64,000 nucleotides of DNA from CAWBBA01 sp963729795 (lineage in GTDB: Bacteria > Desulfobacterota > Desulfomonilia > Desulfomonilales > Desulfomonilaceae): assembly GCA_963729795.1 (NCBI GenBank), contig CAVSPC010000052.1, positions 27,772 to 91,771 of the forward strand, in the 5' to 3' direction. Both the position numbers and the translations under genes were made by a program. Below are positions 63,295 through 64,000 of this stretch, piece after piece (the stretch's first letter is position 1; each line of letters begins with the position of its first letter). The notes below the pieces were generated by a model that was not told the DNA's origin, did no database searches, and worked only from the letters and a program-made list of their open reading frames with translations.

Positions 63295-63897
63295 GGCAAG
63301 CAATCCGCGGCATTCGTGTGGCATCCCACCTTTGACACCCTGCTCGGGAATTTTGATGTGTTCAGGCCATACAGCTTTATCCTGAGCTACAATTATGGAG
63401 GAGGTTTCAATGCTTATAACCTCTCTCTGGACGGCTATTTGCGTGATGCCTGGGTGCTCGGGGCAAGACTGGATTATGCTGTGGCGGCAAACCTGAATGT
63501 GTTCGGGACCTTCCTCTGGGCGGAGCGGACCGCCAACGGGTACGGCTGGGCCTGCATAGCCCCCAATGACGCCTTGATGCCCCCGCAGTTTGTACCCACG
63601 GTAAACGATGGAAACATCCAATTTGCAATAAACGGCGCTGCCGGCTCGCCGAATATACCGGATACCGCTCTGGGCTGGGAAATCAATGCCGGAGTGGACT
63701 GGGAGTGGTTGGAAGGATGGACTCTAGAATTTCTCGCTGGTTGCTGGCAACCCGGCAAATGGTTCAGCTATGCCTGCATAGATAGATCGGTACCCGGCTG
63801 GAACGTACCTGGTCCCGGGAACTTCTGGGGCACCAATCCGGGCCGTAACATTGATCCCATTTTTGCAGGCCAGTGTACAATGAGTTTCAGCTTCTGA
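62313..63897 (+). pseudogene. Outer membrane protein, second copy without start, internally frameshifted
   Basis: It lacks a ribosome site, start and signal peptide, being fused out of phase to the first copy. The frame is open from the junction (TWTHEFYNQSGSNGFFG) to about 62960, then an extra base breaks it (ILASVRGVSHWPG in place of ILASYGGYHIGPE). The next frame resumes GAAALVAAPDLGQDSGYF and runs to 63897, with the C-terminal strands AFVWHPTFDTLLGNF and the terminal FSF-type aromatic end (QCTMSFSF) expected of outer membrane barrels. It preserves the carboxyl end of the ancestral gene. Confidence 0.8.
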
Positions 63898-63939
63898 CGA
63901 ATTGATGAACTTTCCCGACGTCTCTGAGGAGTTTTGCAA

Positions 63940-64000
63940 ATGAAAAGAGTTCTCTTAGCATCGCTTATAGCGGCCTTTGTCGCAACCATGGCGTACGGAA
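63940..64000 (+). CDS. Start of an exported protein gene (cut by window end)
   Basis: The ATG at 63940 follows TGAGGAG at good spacing and opens a typical signal peptide, MKRVLLASLIAAFVATMAYG, with Ala-Tyr-Gly near the likely cleavage site. It lies 42 bases after the outer membrane gene stop, on the same strand, so it may be co-transcribed. Only 20 residues are visible. The style of signal peptide suggests another envelope protein, but the family cannot be named. Confidence 0.7.
   Translation, partial: MKRVLLASLIAAFVATMAYG

Overview
The window looks like a chromosomal segment of an anaerobic, Gram-negative member of the Desulfobacterota (Deltaproteobacteria), plausibly near Desulfomonile/Syntrophobacterales. 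The basis is gene content: an F-ATPase operon without the a and c subunit genes, with paired b and b' subunits and an upstream bactofilin; Hdr/Qmo-like flavin and iron-sulfur proteins; a DUF362 protein; universal stress proteins; a candidate selenoprotein; and beta-barrel outer membrane proteins. The genus is an inference; no rRNA or other phylogenetic marker was examined.

Layout. 1-5.3 kb: hairpin-rich repeats, an SRAP (YedK/HMCES) protein, an orphan EcfT, QueF and an O-antigen-ligase-like protein. 5.3-7.9 kb: an MBL-fold hydrolase with a 3' frameshift, then toxin-antitoxin pieces (two PF09720-type antitoxins around a decayed toxin, and a DUF433/DUF5615 pair). 8.5-11.8 kb: livHMGF branched-chain amino acid ABC transporter without a binding protein. 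12-19 kb: membrane zinc-ribbon protein, TPR proteins, a 577-residue helical protein, efp and a Xaa-Pro peptidase. 19.2-26 kb: the operon atpF'-atpF-atpH-atpA-atpG-atpD-atpC, closed by a strong terminator, with bactofilin upstream. 26.3-32 kb: a radical SAM protein divergent from three translationally coupled Hdr/Qmo-like genes. 32-40 kb: four universal stress genes, a CheY-like regulator, a PEP-synthase-like protein, a TauE/SafE permease and its TIGR02186-like partner. 40-43 kb: a sigma-54 response regulator and its kinase, which carries two frameshifts. 43.2-44.2 kb: a membrane-anchored thioredoxin whose CxxC first position is an in-frame TGA followed by a SECIS-like hairpin. 44-51 kb: DUF362, ComEA-like, cimA, aspartokinase and tsaE. 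51.3-55.5 kb: a compact five-gene pterin-like cluster (RibD-type reductase, zinc-less MDR dehydrogenase, PTPS-like enzyme, GT4 glycosyltransferase, frameshifted methyltransferase). 55.7-64 kb: M32 carboxypeptidase, frameshifted outer membrane proteins, a complete IS701-like element with target duplication, and a tandem partial duplication of a porin-like gene.

Most interesting are the candidate selenocysteine thioredoxin, the PTPS/RibD/MDR/GT4/methyltransferase cluster, the Hdr/Qmo-like trio, and a palindromic, internally structured ~200-240 bp element present twice 44 kb apart. Several otherwise well-conserved genes carry single-base frameshifts (5.3-6.3, 41.6-43.0, 54.5-55.5, 57.7-58.8 and 62.9 kb). 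These are either recent gene decay or residual indel errors, and read-level data would be needed to tell which.
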